Assembly: GCA_029718625.1 (NCBI GenBank)
Contig: CM056376.1
Location: forward strand, 24,961,130-25,025,129
Source: Synaphobranchus kaupii
Lineage: Eukaryota > Chordata > Actinopteri > Anguilliformes > Synaphobranchidae
Direction of reading: 5' to 3'
Length of the DNA: 64,000 nucleotides
Part shown: positions 23,689 to 36,075 of the stretch, piece after piece
Position numbering within the stretch: position 1 is the stretch's first letter
Layout: every line of letters starts with the position of its first letter
The notes under the pieces: generated by a model
What the model was told of the DNA's origin: nothing
The model's input: only the letters and a program-made list of their open reading frames with translations
Databases searched by the model: none
Made by a program: the position numbers and the translations under genes

Positions 23689-26600
23689 GGCTAACTTACG
23701 AGCGTGCCCTGTGCATCTCTCTCTCTCTGGGGCTAACACTCTGGTGAGACTCGGGGTACGAGCGTGCCCTGTGCATCTCTCTCTCTCTGGGGCTAACACT
23801 CTGGTGAGACTCGGGGTACGAGCGTGCCCTGTGCATCTCTCTCTCTCTGGGGCTAACGCTCTGGTGAGACTCGGGTGCGATCGGGGTCCTGTGCATCTCT
23901 GTCTCTCTGGGGCTAACGCTCTGGTGAGACTCGGGGTACGAGCGTGCCCTGTGCATCTCTCTCTCTCTGGGGCTAACGCTCTGGTGAGACTCGGGGTACG
24001 AGCGTGCCCTGTGCATCTCTCTCTCTCTGGGGCTAACGCTCTGGTGAGACTCGGGGTACGAGCGTGCCCTGTGCATCTCTCTCTCTCTGGGGCTAACGCT
24101 CTGGTGAGACTCGGGGTACGAGCGTGCCCTGTGCATCTCTCTCTCTCTGGGGCTAACGCTCTGGTGAGACTCGGGTGCGATCGGGGTCCTGTACCTCCTG
24201 TCTTTGTTTCCACACACCAGCAAGTGGGCGGGGCTGTCCCTCAAATTGACACAGGTGAAGTCTCCCGCCGAGTTCCCCACGGTAACTTGTAGTTGGCCCG
24301 TCTCTAAGCTGTACACCTGAATCTGTGCAGGGAGAAGGGGAAGAAAGGGGGAAAGAAAACAGTGAATACTGTCAGAAAATGCAAGTGTGAGCTTTTTCTC
24401 TGCTTTTTGTCCATCTGGTAGCATCTTAAACCTCAAGAGTCTGTAGGACTTTTATGATATTTATACGATATGTATGAATCCCATCAGATACTTATAGACT
24501 GCTGATTCATCGCCTTCAGTGTATACAGCTGGGCTAAGAGCACTGGATGATTTTTATTGAGCTACATTCACCTTTTCCCAGGAGTTTTACTGCATTTTAA
24601 GCAGTCAGGGAATAATTTTACAGTTTTTTTTTTTTGATGTTTTTTTTTTTGTGGCTCATTTGAATTTTGATTTCCTCTGGAAAATGTCAGTGTAATCACC
24701 GTGTGATGATGTGTTTGTAAATGGCAAAAAAAAAAAAAAAGACTGATCGACTGACTGACTGATCGACTGACTGACTGACTGTTTGATTGACTTGAGATTG
24801 GCCGATCGCCTATCTCTCGACCCAAACAACAGAATCTCGGCGGTTATGTCGAAAGCCTCGCCTCACGGTCGACGGGCTCCTTCGATATCTGAGTCTACAC
24901 CAGATACGGGGAGAGGCTCGGGTTCCAAGGCCCCAGAACTGTTGAATAATGTATGCGGCTACAGATCCCCACAGACGAGCGCAGAGCTAAAAGCCTGCTG
25001 AGAATCGCTAACACATTACCCATCTGAGCCTTCAGACGGCCCGAAAACACTCTGCACCCCTCCTCCTTCTGCCGTCTACCAAATTAATCTCTTTACTGTT
25101 GATTAGAAGGGGCTGCTTTGTAAATCATATAAGATATCGCAGGTGGGTCTCTGCCAGCAGGGTCTTTAACAGAACATGAGGCCACATTAATATGTAGATA
25201 GATCCTGTTTGATCCAACATATCCATTGATGTCAATGATCTTATATTAGAAACAATGAAAACATGAAAGAATTTTGGGTACATCAAAGATTTTGTCCATT
25301 GCGATAACATTATTTAGTATATATATATATTATGCATTATACATAACTACTTGCAGTGATATATTCAGGGTTATGATACAAACTTTTTTGGGGAAAGGCT
25401 TTCTGGTGAAATATCGATGCAAGACTTTGCTATTCAGCTGCACTGCAAAAGGCCCCAATGTGAACTATAGGCAATGTGAGCAATACAATGAAGATGAAAA
25501 ATAGAAATAACAGATACACAAAATAAAGGAAGGAACAAAGAGAAAAGGTCGGAGGAGGTAGCGTTTAGCATGATGTGAGCGCTAAGAATCTGCCAGCTGT
25601 TCTCTGTCTCGCATGTCCAGGGCCAGACAGGCGTAATTTTGTGCTGCCCTCGAGCTAGCCGGCTCTCCGCCCGAGCTCTCGAACAAGACTGGAGCCACGG
25701 TACCCGGTCAGAAAAAAAAATGTCTCTCATTTTCTGTTGAATCATTATAATTTGGGAAGAGGGAGATTAGCATGCCCTCCAGACGAGGCGCCTAATAGAG
25801 GCTGCCGTAAGAAAGGGCACTTAAGTTGACGTGGCGCCGTTTTCAAGGACGGACATTAGCATTTCCGCCCTTTAATGCCAGATAGGCTACTACGCTTTTG
25901 GCTAAAAACCTTCAATTTGCTTTACGCGTACTCTTACAGCTGGCGATCTGGCGGACACAAAGCAGCGTTACTTTGTGCTTTTTGTTTTCCCCCGGCGTCC
26001 CCTGTCCACGCTTGTCTGGTGTTGTAAAGATGAAGCTTTAATGGCTTTTGTGCCACTCCAGAATGCTCCCGATCTTTTGTACTCTTATGTTCCAGCCGAG
26101 AGTTACAAGGACAAACAGTGAGAGGATAACATCCGAGACGACAAACAGCTGCCTAAATCACAGCCACTGAGGCAGGCTGCTATATCACAGATAGACTCTG
26201 AGTGTCACCACACTTAACAGCACAGAAAGGAATGAGGTGGCAGTTTGTAACCTGGGCCTGTAGCTGAGAGGTTGTGGATTCAAATCCACCACAGGGAAGG
26301 ATATTCATGCCATTAAAAAAGGTACCTAACCCTGGATAGCTTCAGAAAATATCCTGCGACATACATGGATGATATGCAACTACCAAAAAAAAAAAGAATA
26401 AATCTGTAAATAATCGTAATAAATAATCTACTGAACATTTTATATCAGGGATATTCAACTACTTATTCTTGGAGGCCAGATTATGTTTAACTATGGTGCA
26501 TATACAGGCATCACATTTTCCATGCACCACAGTTATCACAATGTATGAATGCGATGCATTGTACATGCATGTAAACCAAGTAGACGCCTTATTAAAATAT

Positions 26601-29600
26601 TCATAGCTATTACTTACAGTATTATTACATTACATTACAGGCATTTAGCAGACGCTCTTATCCAGAGCGACTTACACAACTTTTTAGCTTTTTTAATACA
26701 TATATTATACAGCTGGATATATACTGAAGCAATTCAGGTTAAGTACCTTGCTCAAGGGTACAACAGCAGTGTTACTATCCTGTCACTAGTGTGAGCAAGG
26801 CTCTCCATGTACAGATGCAGACCTGCAAACAATTTATGAAGCATCTAAATGCTGGCTTTCTATTTGTTCCTTCAACTCAATGATCAAAGGGCCAAGAGAG
26901 CCTCTATGACAGACAGGCTGAATTTGGCCCCGGGGCCACCAGCTGAAGAGCCCGGTTCTGTGCCCTGCGTGGTATTTTCGGCACCAGGCTGTGATCCTGT
27001 GGCTGGGCTTAAGAGACTAGGCCCGCGCGGGGCTGCTAAGTCCCACGGCTGGAGCCATTCCCACAGACCGTTCGCCCCAGGCCCCGGGGCATCCCGGTGG
27101 GGAGAGGAGCTGTAATTAAGGCCAGGGGAACAGGCTGGCCCCCCTCAGACTGCCTCTGGCCTCATGAGTCTTCCAGAGGCCTGTGTGCTAACCTCCACGC
27201 TCCTTAGCATTCAGCCAAAATGAACTAAAACCCAGCACCAGCACCAGCTGGAGAACTCAAACAGCAACCAGATGGGCGTGGGATTGAATCCCGGGTTAAC
27301 AGCCTGGGTAAAGCCTTGAGCTGCACAATGTGTTCCGGAAAAAAGTTTTGAGTAAGTTGGTGAGTACATAAAAATGCCTTAAACAAGAATGACTGACTCA
27401 CTCCTCCCAGAGACAAAGACAAACATCCTGGATATGGCTTTTATTGCTTTAACACGTTTTAATCAGGCATATGTCTTCTCATTAAGCACTGCAAAAACAC
27501 GTTCTGCCGTGCTGCTGTCTCCCTGGTGCTTCTGCTGTCAATTTGCGCCCCCCACCCCCCCCTCCTCCTCGACTAGAAAATGTTGTCAAAAATGCGACCG
27601 AACTGACAGACATGAAAATACAGTAAAGCTGATTCAAGGTTTTTTCTTTTCTTTTTTTCTTTCTTTCTTCCAAGCATTAATTAGGTTTGGAAAAATGTGT
27701 TAATCATGAATTGGCAATATGCTCCGGCACAATTAAATCTGTTGTTAGGGACACAAAGCAAGTTGCAAATTAAGATTCAGGAAAATGTTACCCATGGAAT
27801 GTGCAGATGCATTCTATTTCATGGTGTTGCTTGGTCAAGAAATGTGATTAAAGGATCCATCTGTTGATCTCAAATCAACATAAAAAGGGAGCTTCAGCAC
27901 CTCCTGCTGATCAGTGGAATGAACCATCACCTCAGGTCAGTCTGTATGTGATTATCAGACCTGGGTGAAATATATATCTGAAATTCTTGAACTTTTTAGA
28001 TGCTGGTAAAAATTATGAACTATTAGCATTAACTATGACCTATTATGAATTATGAACACTTCTGCAGATCTGTGAGAGTTTACAACACGACATGTTACTG
28101 TTACGGTCCATAACATACAATCACATGAAATTTTCCGTTAAAATTGACAACAATCTGCAGGAATTCTGATTATTGTCAATTCCTGCAAGTTCCAATTCAT
28201 AAATACGGTTTGTGTTTATGTTTCACATAATTGCTATCAATAAGCCATGAATATGACCAGATTGTATGTACCTCATTTCAATCACAATCAGTCTTTCAAG
28301 CTCAGACAAAACTATGTAGGCTTAATTTTAGGCTCAGCAGTAGGGTTTGAGGAACATGTCCAAAAATAAAATGAGGTATTTCCAAAGAACATGACTCGCG
28401 GGTTTCAGAGCATAGATATAGAACCATAGATGTGACATATGTCATAGTTAGTGGCACAATTTTTGAGACCATACCCAGGTAAGATGGTGGCCAGTAACCA
28501 TGGTTTTATATTGTGGCAACCGGCGGGGACGAAACCACGGAGAGGTGATAGATGGAAGGTATGTTAGGCTGAAGTGGAAGGACGACATGCCCATATTAGG
28601 AGTTCCGATGACGTCACCACCTCAACCAGGAAATACACGGCACCTGGAGAAAACGCCGGGCTGGTCAGCTGTAGCGAATCACCGGGCTAATCTGAGCCCT
28701 AGAAAAAGGACTGACAAACAACCGGAAGATGGAGTAGCTTAGGTGAAACCAAGGTGGAGTAGAGAGAGAGAGTGTGAGAGAGTGAGTTTGGTGTGTTGGA
28801 GTATTGGAGAGAGAGAGAGATCTAAAAGTGCTGTGTTTGATCTGTTTTTGTCAGGAGAAGTCTGCTGTGTGCCCGAGCCCTGGAACGTCTGAGAACCCGC
28901 CCCGTTACCGACCCCCGCCTGTCCGACAACCCTCCGCCGACATCAGCCCTGGACCGTGTGAGAACCCGTCTTTGTGTACCGACCCCCGGCCTCGTACCCC
29001 GACTATTCTCCCGGATCACGGACTGGCTGACGCTCCCGCTAACCCCTACCTCTCTTTCCCCGCAAACAGCAATAAACTTGCGATTTAAATTGAATTGCCG
29101 CAGTGTGGACATTGCGATTATTGTTTTCAGTTGCGTGACAACTCTAACCGCCTCGGAGTTTGTCACAATATCTATGAGCCAATCATCAGCTATCTGGCTT
29201 CTGAGACCCGATTATGACATCACAGTGGGTTAGAAAGTACATGAAACATTTGCCATAGGTTCCTATTATAGCTGTACCCAGGTAAGATGGCTGCGAAATT
29301 GTTCCATTTCAGAATTCCAAATTACTATTACATTACACAATGTGTCACATCTATGGTTCTATATCTATGTTTCAGAGCTTTAGCCCAGCATAATAACACC
29401 TAGGGTCAACTTTTTAAAACCTGAAGGAACTACAGCAACTTCTCCCTTAGACTAGTGTTTGAAATAGACTAAATTGCCCTTCTTAATGTGTCAGCAGTAG
29501 CCCAAAACTAATCAGTTAATTTAATGGCCTTTAGACACATTACTAAAGATCACTGAATTAAACGTGATGGTAGGTATGGTAAATTTATCGACAAAGAATG

Positions 29601-32600
29601 AACACGCTGTTTTGGCAAAAACATTGAAATATACTTATATAATAGGAAGGCAAAGGACCCAGTGCAGTGGCAAAAAATGTGGTTTGACAATATGCTGCAT
29701 ACTGATGTTTCCTCATGGTAAACTACTGATCCAGCATCACTGGGCATCCTTGGCTGATCAATAAGATGAATGAATTCCTTGTTATGATGACTCTCCACAA
29801 TCCATGCATTAAAATATTGCTGACCCTATAAACAGACTACTTAAATCTATCATGAGGATGTACGTGACACCGGTAAATCAGCTGCATACTGTGCAATATG
29901 AAACAGTGCCTCTAACTCCCATAACTGCATTACCTGTAGAGTAAGAACCTTTTATCCACAGATCAAACAAAGAGCATAAAAGCTCCTAGGAAATGAAAAT
30001 GCACACGTCTGTCACGCCACAAGGTATAAATCCGTCAAAGCCAATGGAACCTCTGGCGGGCGCGTCCAAAACTACTTTCGAGCACTTCGCTTTTCCTTTT
30101 AAGGAATGGGTGAGCGTCGAGGCGGAAAAGTGCCTCGCGCTCCCGAAACTTTCTCATTACCATGTGGTGCAATGATACTACAACATGAGCAGCGGTAATG
30201 AGAAAGGGCCTAATTGATGTGATGTCACTGGGAGAACTGTGCCAAGGTATTGTCTCATGCTTCGAGCAGCCATCTGGAGCTCTGCTTCTACCACTCATCC
30301 AATTACCCAAGCACCAGTGCCTCTGTCCAACTTGAGAGGCAAAAGCGAAGAACACAAAGAGTGAAGCTTCGACCTCTTAAACCAGTGAAAATAATTATCC
30401 CTTTGTTGGCAAAACAACGCAGCAGTGATTTTTTTTTTTTTTAAATGCATCATCACATTCTAGGATGGTCTTTTTTTTTGTTGGAAAAAACACCATGGAC
30501 ACCATGTGACCAAATGCTGGCACCCCCCCCCCCCCCAGATTAAAAATTTGTAGTCATGATTTGTACAGTTCTTCATCATAATGACGGTTGAATTAATCTA
30601 CCGAATTAGATGTTTAAACTTAATTTATTTGTTGATTAAACTTGACGCCAATTGTGGACACACGGCGAGTCTAGTCTTTTGGAGAGCCCAAATCTCCTGT
30701 TGCCTAAATAAAGCTTTCGGCGGCAATTAAAAGAGGAGTCCCTCTGACACCTAGAGACGGTATTAGAAACAAACAGCGGCCTGCTGGGGAATGACGTATC
30801 GCGTGCTGCATGCGATGTAAGTGGAGGAGTCTTGAGAGGCTGCTTATTTGGAACGCCCCACCCAATCTCCAGGTGGCCCTCGCTCTCCAGGGGCCCCGGG
30901 TGCGTGCCGAGTGGCCCCCTTGGGGCTCACCTTGTTGCCGCCGTCGTGCATGGCCCAGCCGCTGCTCTTGACCCCGAGGGCTGCCTGCGTGGGGCCGGCG
31001 TCCAGGCAGGTGACGGGGTGACCGTAGACGGAGTGCAGGACGCTGGGGTCGTGATCCGGCCTCAGCAGGTACACCGTCTCCCCGGCGGACGCAGCCGCCA
31101 GGGGGGCACCCCGCCTCTCCGGGATCAGCAGCAGGGACTCCACCTGTCCCGGGTGGGAAGGGAACAAGGCTAAATGAGCAGGGTCCACACGGGCCAGGTC
31201 CGTCCCGAACGGGTTAAAACACAAAGGGACAGGAGAACGTGGGAATAATGATAACATTAGGTCATGTAAGAACCTGCAACAGCTTACTCCAGATACTATT
31301 CCGGGTATGAAATTTACTTTTTCACCCACTGGCCAGACTGGCTTGCGGATTCTAACAATCACCAGTCATTTTCAACATTTTACCATCCACATTACCTTTT
31401 ACAATATAACACAACCTGGCTGGTTACCGGACAAAGTGGCTGCTAGAGTAAAAATCCAGCATTTGGCTGGTGGCTGGTGTTAATTTCACACACTGCTCCT
31501 ACTTCAGATACACACATTGAACAGGAACACAGGAAGACTTTGTTCAGTGCGCACAGTATTAATGATTAAGGATTTCACCTGGGGTGGTTCCAGGGAAAAA
31601 CGCTGGTTGGGCATGCCAAGCATTTAGACACCGTCATAACGTGAAAACCTCATTACAAAAAATACAATACAATGCTTGCTACAACCAATTAATCACAGGG
31701 CTACAAGTTCAGACACTTATTGAGTTTTTTATTTATGTTGAGGCACCTATTGATTTATTTTACAAAAAATGTTTAAATGAATTTCAAACTTTTGTTAGAT
31801 AAAAGAGGGGTCAATTATAAATGAAAGTAAAGCTCAAGACACTCTCGAGCTCAAACACCATTATTGTGTGGGAACAGATAAGAAATGGTATAAAAATCCC
31901 TCATTTCTCTGACCACCTGCTGAGCACGTCAGACATGCTGATTGGTGTCAGCCTGCATCCATCCTTACCTGTATTAGGTTATTATTCCTGAGTGATAAAT
32001 CCTGCAGCCAATCATAATGTAGTATCTAGAGCTAAGGGTGGGATCTTCAGTCAGTAAGTGTCTTGCCCTCACGGCAGAGAAGCCCCGATTCTGATAGGCT
32101 AATTTGTGATTGACACAACTGCCATTAACTGGGCTGAGCTCGAATGAAATAATGGGAGAGACAGACGTAGTACTTTGTGTCTGCACACATGCATACATGC
32201 TGTACGCTCATACCGCAAACCCAGTCACAGGTCCCCAAGCCGTGAAGTATTAGCCAATTTACTATTGAATTAGACTTGCTTTGCTAATGCTAGCAAGCAA
32301 GTGAGCCGAGTCGCCTCTTAGAACCAAAAAAGATGAGAATAAACGTCTGTTAAATCTAAAATGACAAAAAGATTATTTGGACTGCGAAGCACATGCTAGT
32401 GAGCTTGACCTGACGAAGGGCCTTGTACTCGAAACGTTGTCAATAAACTGGAGTTTTTCGGCGCATACGAGTGTGCGGGTTCTATTCTTTTTTCATGACC
32501 TTAACCTAACCCAGCACCCCAAAAGCGACGTGCGTATTTTTTCAGGAGCACATGCTAACCTCAGGCCTCAGAGTGAAGACTGCCACAGGACCATCACACC

Positions 32601-35600
32601 TTCCAAACCACATTCCAATTAGCAGCCGTGGAGACAGCCCAGGCTCCTTAGCTCTTTTTGTTTAACTGAAGGGCGGACTCACGGGTTTCGGCAGCTCCAC
32701 CCGACACAGTGTCCTCCAGTAGCCTTTCTCCACAGGGCAGTCCACTCGCACTCCTGTCCCGGAGGCCGTTGCCACAGCAGCGCCCTCTGACCCCAGGGCC
32801 AGGGCGTGCACCCTCTGCAGGTGCTGGTAGTGGTGAACTGGCTCCTGTCCGGTCTCTGTACTCCACACATCCACAAGCCCTGGACAGCATGAGAACACCA
32901 AACCCCAATGAGCTTACTCACAGAGCTCCCGTCACCATGACCACCTTTACCATCGCTTATTACATTAGATAATAGGGGAAACAGGACATGTTTACATACA
33001 TTTACAGAGATGCAATACAAGTACAGTACTACTGCTGGCTAGATCCCAGAATATTTCATTATTGCATATTTCATAGCAGAGGAATTAAAAGTGGTGTTAT
33101 GTCTTCAGCACTATACTCTACAAACCCCTTTAGCAGATAGAACGGCGAAATAACTTATCTCGAAATCTAAAGAAGGCAGGTTCAAATCCCATTGGGGGCA
33201 CAGCCACTGTACCCTTGAGCAAGAGTACCCTTAAACTTAATCCCAATTGCTAAAAGGGCATATCTAAATGTTTAAATGGATATCTCAAATATGAACAACA
33301 AAAGTGGTACATGCAAACTCTGCCACTGTCACATATTATAAACCACTGAACAACTTTCTGTGTTGGGTAAGAAATTGCAAAAAGTTTTGACGGACGGAGA
33401 ATTGACGGACGTAAAACACTTAAAACCCCATGCAGCCTTCTGGACTGAACTCTTTGAACTCTTAAAAAGGTAACAATGAGTACCTTAAAGTGGTACCAGA
33501 GGAAAGTACCGCGCTTTAATACAGCCGTTTGCTACACGGACCATTTACAGAAGTCCTGTCAATACTTAATGCGTTTTCCAACTGTGGAGTGATTGTAGAC
33601 ACAAAGCAACCCTGCAGGTTTACGGTCCCCAGTGGCTACAGTCCAGCTCCTCTGCACTTCTGATCAACAGATGGCCCACTGCCGTCATTTTGGCCAATTG
33701 GGAGGCGTGCTGGCTCCCTGACGTGCGAAAGGCTGACCCCAACCAGGCGGAAGGCGCTAGATGATCTCCCCTCAGGTGTGGGAGAGATTATAACAATTAA
33801 ACCTTAAACCAGAACCACTTACAGCATGAAGGTTTAGAAACTGGTAAATTGTGCCTGTATAACTCACTGTAGGAATGAGGGTTAAGAACACAGAGGGGGA
33901 AAATCAGGCGTGTGAGTGTGCGTGAGAGACAGAGAGAGAGAGAAAGAGAGAGAGAGGTGAATCACCTGAGAACTAAATGTCCCTACGGTCATATCAGCAC
34001 TGAACAAACTCCCACGTTAATTGTATAACCTGTATGTCTCACCTGCATATATGTATGTACATATAAGTCTCACCTGTTGTATGTACATAAGGATGCTTGT
34101 TGAATGGACCTATGATGGGTACTATACGTGGAGATGTCACTTTGGGCTTTATGTACGTGTACTGCATTGTACGTGTAATCATGGACAGACTGTGAAGACA
34201 AATTACCTCTTGGAGGACAATAAAGTGTCTATCTATCTGTCTGTCTGTCTGTCTGTCTGTCTGGATGGATGGAGATGAGCTGGGTTTATAACTGCACCGT
34301 TACACTTCATTTGAAACTAAAGGTCTGAGGAGGGGTCCTGAAAGAGCATTAATTAAACAGCCCTGTAAAGAGCCAACGACCCAAAGTGAACGGGGAACAC
34401 CCAACCTTCCCTGTTCTGAGAAAGAGCACAGACACCCTTTATGGGGAATTCTACAGATGAGAAGCTCATGAGGAGTGGTCCACAGTCCTTACGTTGTCCT
34501 GTGACTTTCGAATTCTTCAAAGCACACCCCAAATACTGTATTTTAATGCCATTTTCCAGGAAGTTGCTGAAAGCCATGGGTTAATATTAAAAGTTAAATT
34601 AAATGTTTTACTGATAAATTATTCTTGTTTAATATGCAGGACCTGGTTTTCATTGTCTTTGTATGAGCACTGTACTTATCTACCACAACTGATCTGAGGG
34701 GGAAAACAACAAGGGCTGTGTAATGTCCTTATTACACTTTTTCAGCAACATGTTTTGCATTGCACTGGGGGATTTGCACTTGGTTTAAAAACCACATTAA
34801 ATAAACTTTTTTTTTTAGAAATTACAGACAACTGTGAACTGCATTTGCCACTTACATTACGACCATGAAGACTGGCACCCTAAAATAACATCTGTGTAAA
34901 CGAAAGCAAACTCTAATGGATTCACTTGATACGGCTTTCAAAGTGTTTACTTCATTAATTCACCCTGGAGACGTTCTGTACTTCCCTGTACTTGGAGTAC
35001 CAATCTACTGGGGCTCAGATTTTATACAAGAAGCAGTGCATTATGTTGGTTTACTGAAGAATGGTTCAATTTCAAATGATATGATGAATGGCCAAAAGAA
35101 CCTGTCCATCTTGAGAAACAGACCACTGGAAAAAAAAACAGAGCACTAATAGCAATTATATCAATTACTCAATAACAGGAGAAAAAAAGGCTAGGCTATG
35201 TAGTTTCCAGAAATGGCAAACACACTTGATACCAGGCCCTTTGCGGCTGGAGTGGGCATAGCATACCTGAAACTACACTGCTTTATCTACTCTTTTTCAG
35301 GAGCACATGCTGCAGTCAGAGTGAAGACTGCCACAGGACCATCACACCTTCCAAACCATGTTCCAATTAGCAGCCGTGGAGACAGCCCAGGCTCCTTAGC
35401 TCTTTTTGTTTAACTGAAGGGTGGACTCACGGGTTTCGGCAGCTCCACCCGACACAGTGTCCTCCAGTAGCCTTCTGGACTGGACTCTTTGCACCTTGAC
35501 GTGAATGTCACTTTTTAAAAAGGTAACAATGAGTACCTTAAATTGGTACCAGAGGAAAGTACCGCGGTTAAATGCAGCCATTTGCTACACGGACCATTTA

Positions 35601-35982
35601 CAGAAGTCCTGTCAATACTTCATGCGTTTTCCCACTGTGGAGTGATTGTAGACACAAAGCAACCCTGCAGGTTTATGGTCCCCAGTGGCTACAGTCCAGC
35701 TCCTCTGCACTTCTGATCAACAGACGGCCCATTGCCGTCATTTTGGCCAATTGGGAGGCGCGCTGGCGCGCTGGCTCCCTGACGTGCGAAAGGCTGACCC
35801 CAGCCAGGCGGAAGGCGCTAGATGATCTCCCCTCAGGTGTGGGAGGGATTATAACAATTAAACCTCAAACCAGAACCACTTACGGCATGAAGGTTTAGAA
35901 ACTGGTAAACTGTGCTTGTATAACTCACTGTAGGAATGAGGGTTAAGAACACAGAGGGGGAAAATCAGGTGTGTGTGTGTTT

Positions 35983-36075
<93 letters not shown>

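Larger units (their letters stand above)
20747..24194. other. fbxw8 intron 8 (between exons 8 and 9)
   Basis: It holds a GT microsatellite (20841-20932), the end of a dispersed repeat (21760-21943), a CpG-rich stretch (about 22150-22800), a degenerate GT/GC tract (22995-23232) and the 60-bp minisatellite (23415-24192). No additional exon was recognised. The frames around 20791-21341 are not protein-like. Confidence 0.7.
24323..30930. other. fbxw8 intron 7 (between exons 7 and 8, 6.6 kb)
   Basis: It contains a TGAC/TGAT tetranucleotide run (24742-24790), a SINE (26255-26400), a fish dispersed repeat (26622-26790) and a hAT-like element carrying a solo LTR (28403-29377). The remainder, including 24800-26250, 26800-28400 and 29380-30900, shows no recognisable exon or RNA gene. 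Confidence 0.7.

Noticed and set aside
23453..24292. Open frames of 209-279 codons on both strands across 23.4-24.4 kb
   Set aside because: They are products of the 60-bp repeat (a multiple of three with no stop). Only the exon 8 part on the minus strand is fbxw8 coding.
26255..26310. A possible tRNA gene
   Set aside because: A and B boxes are present, but the acceptor stem and anticodon arm do not form, and the SINE body follows directly.
32648..33020. Overlapping minus-strand frames around fbxw8 exon 6
   Set aside because: Only the frame reading LVDVWSTETGQEPVHHY belongs to the gene. The others are out-of-frame shadows.
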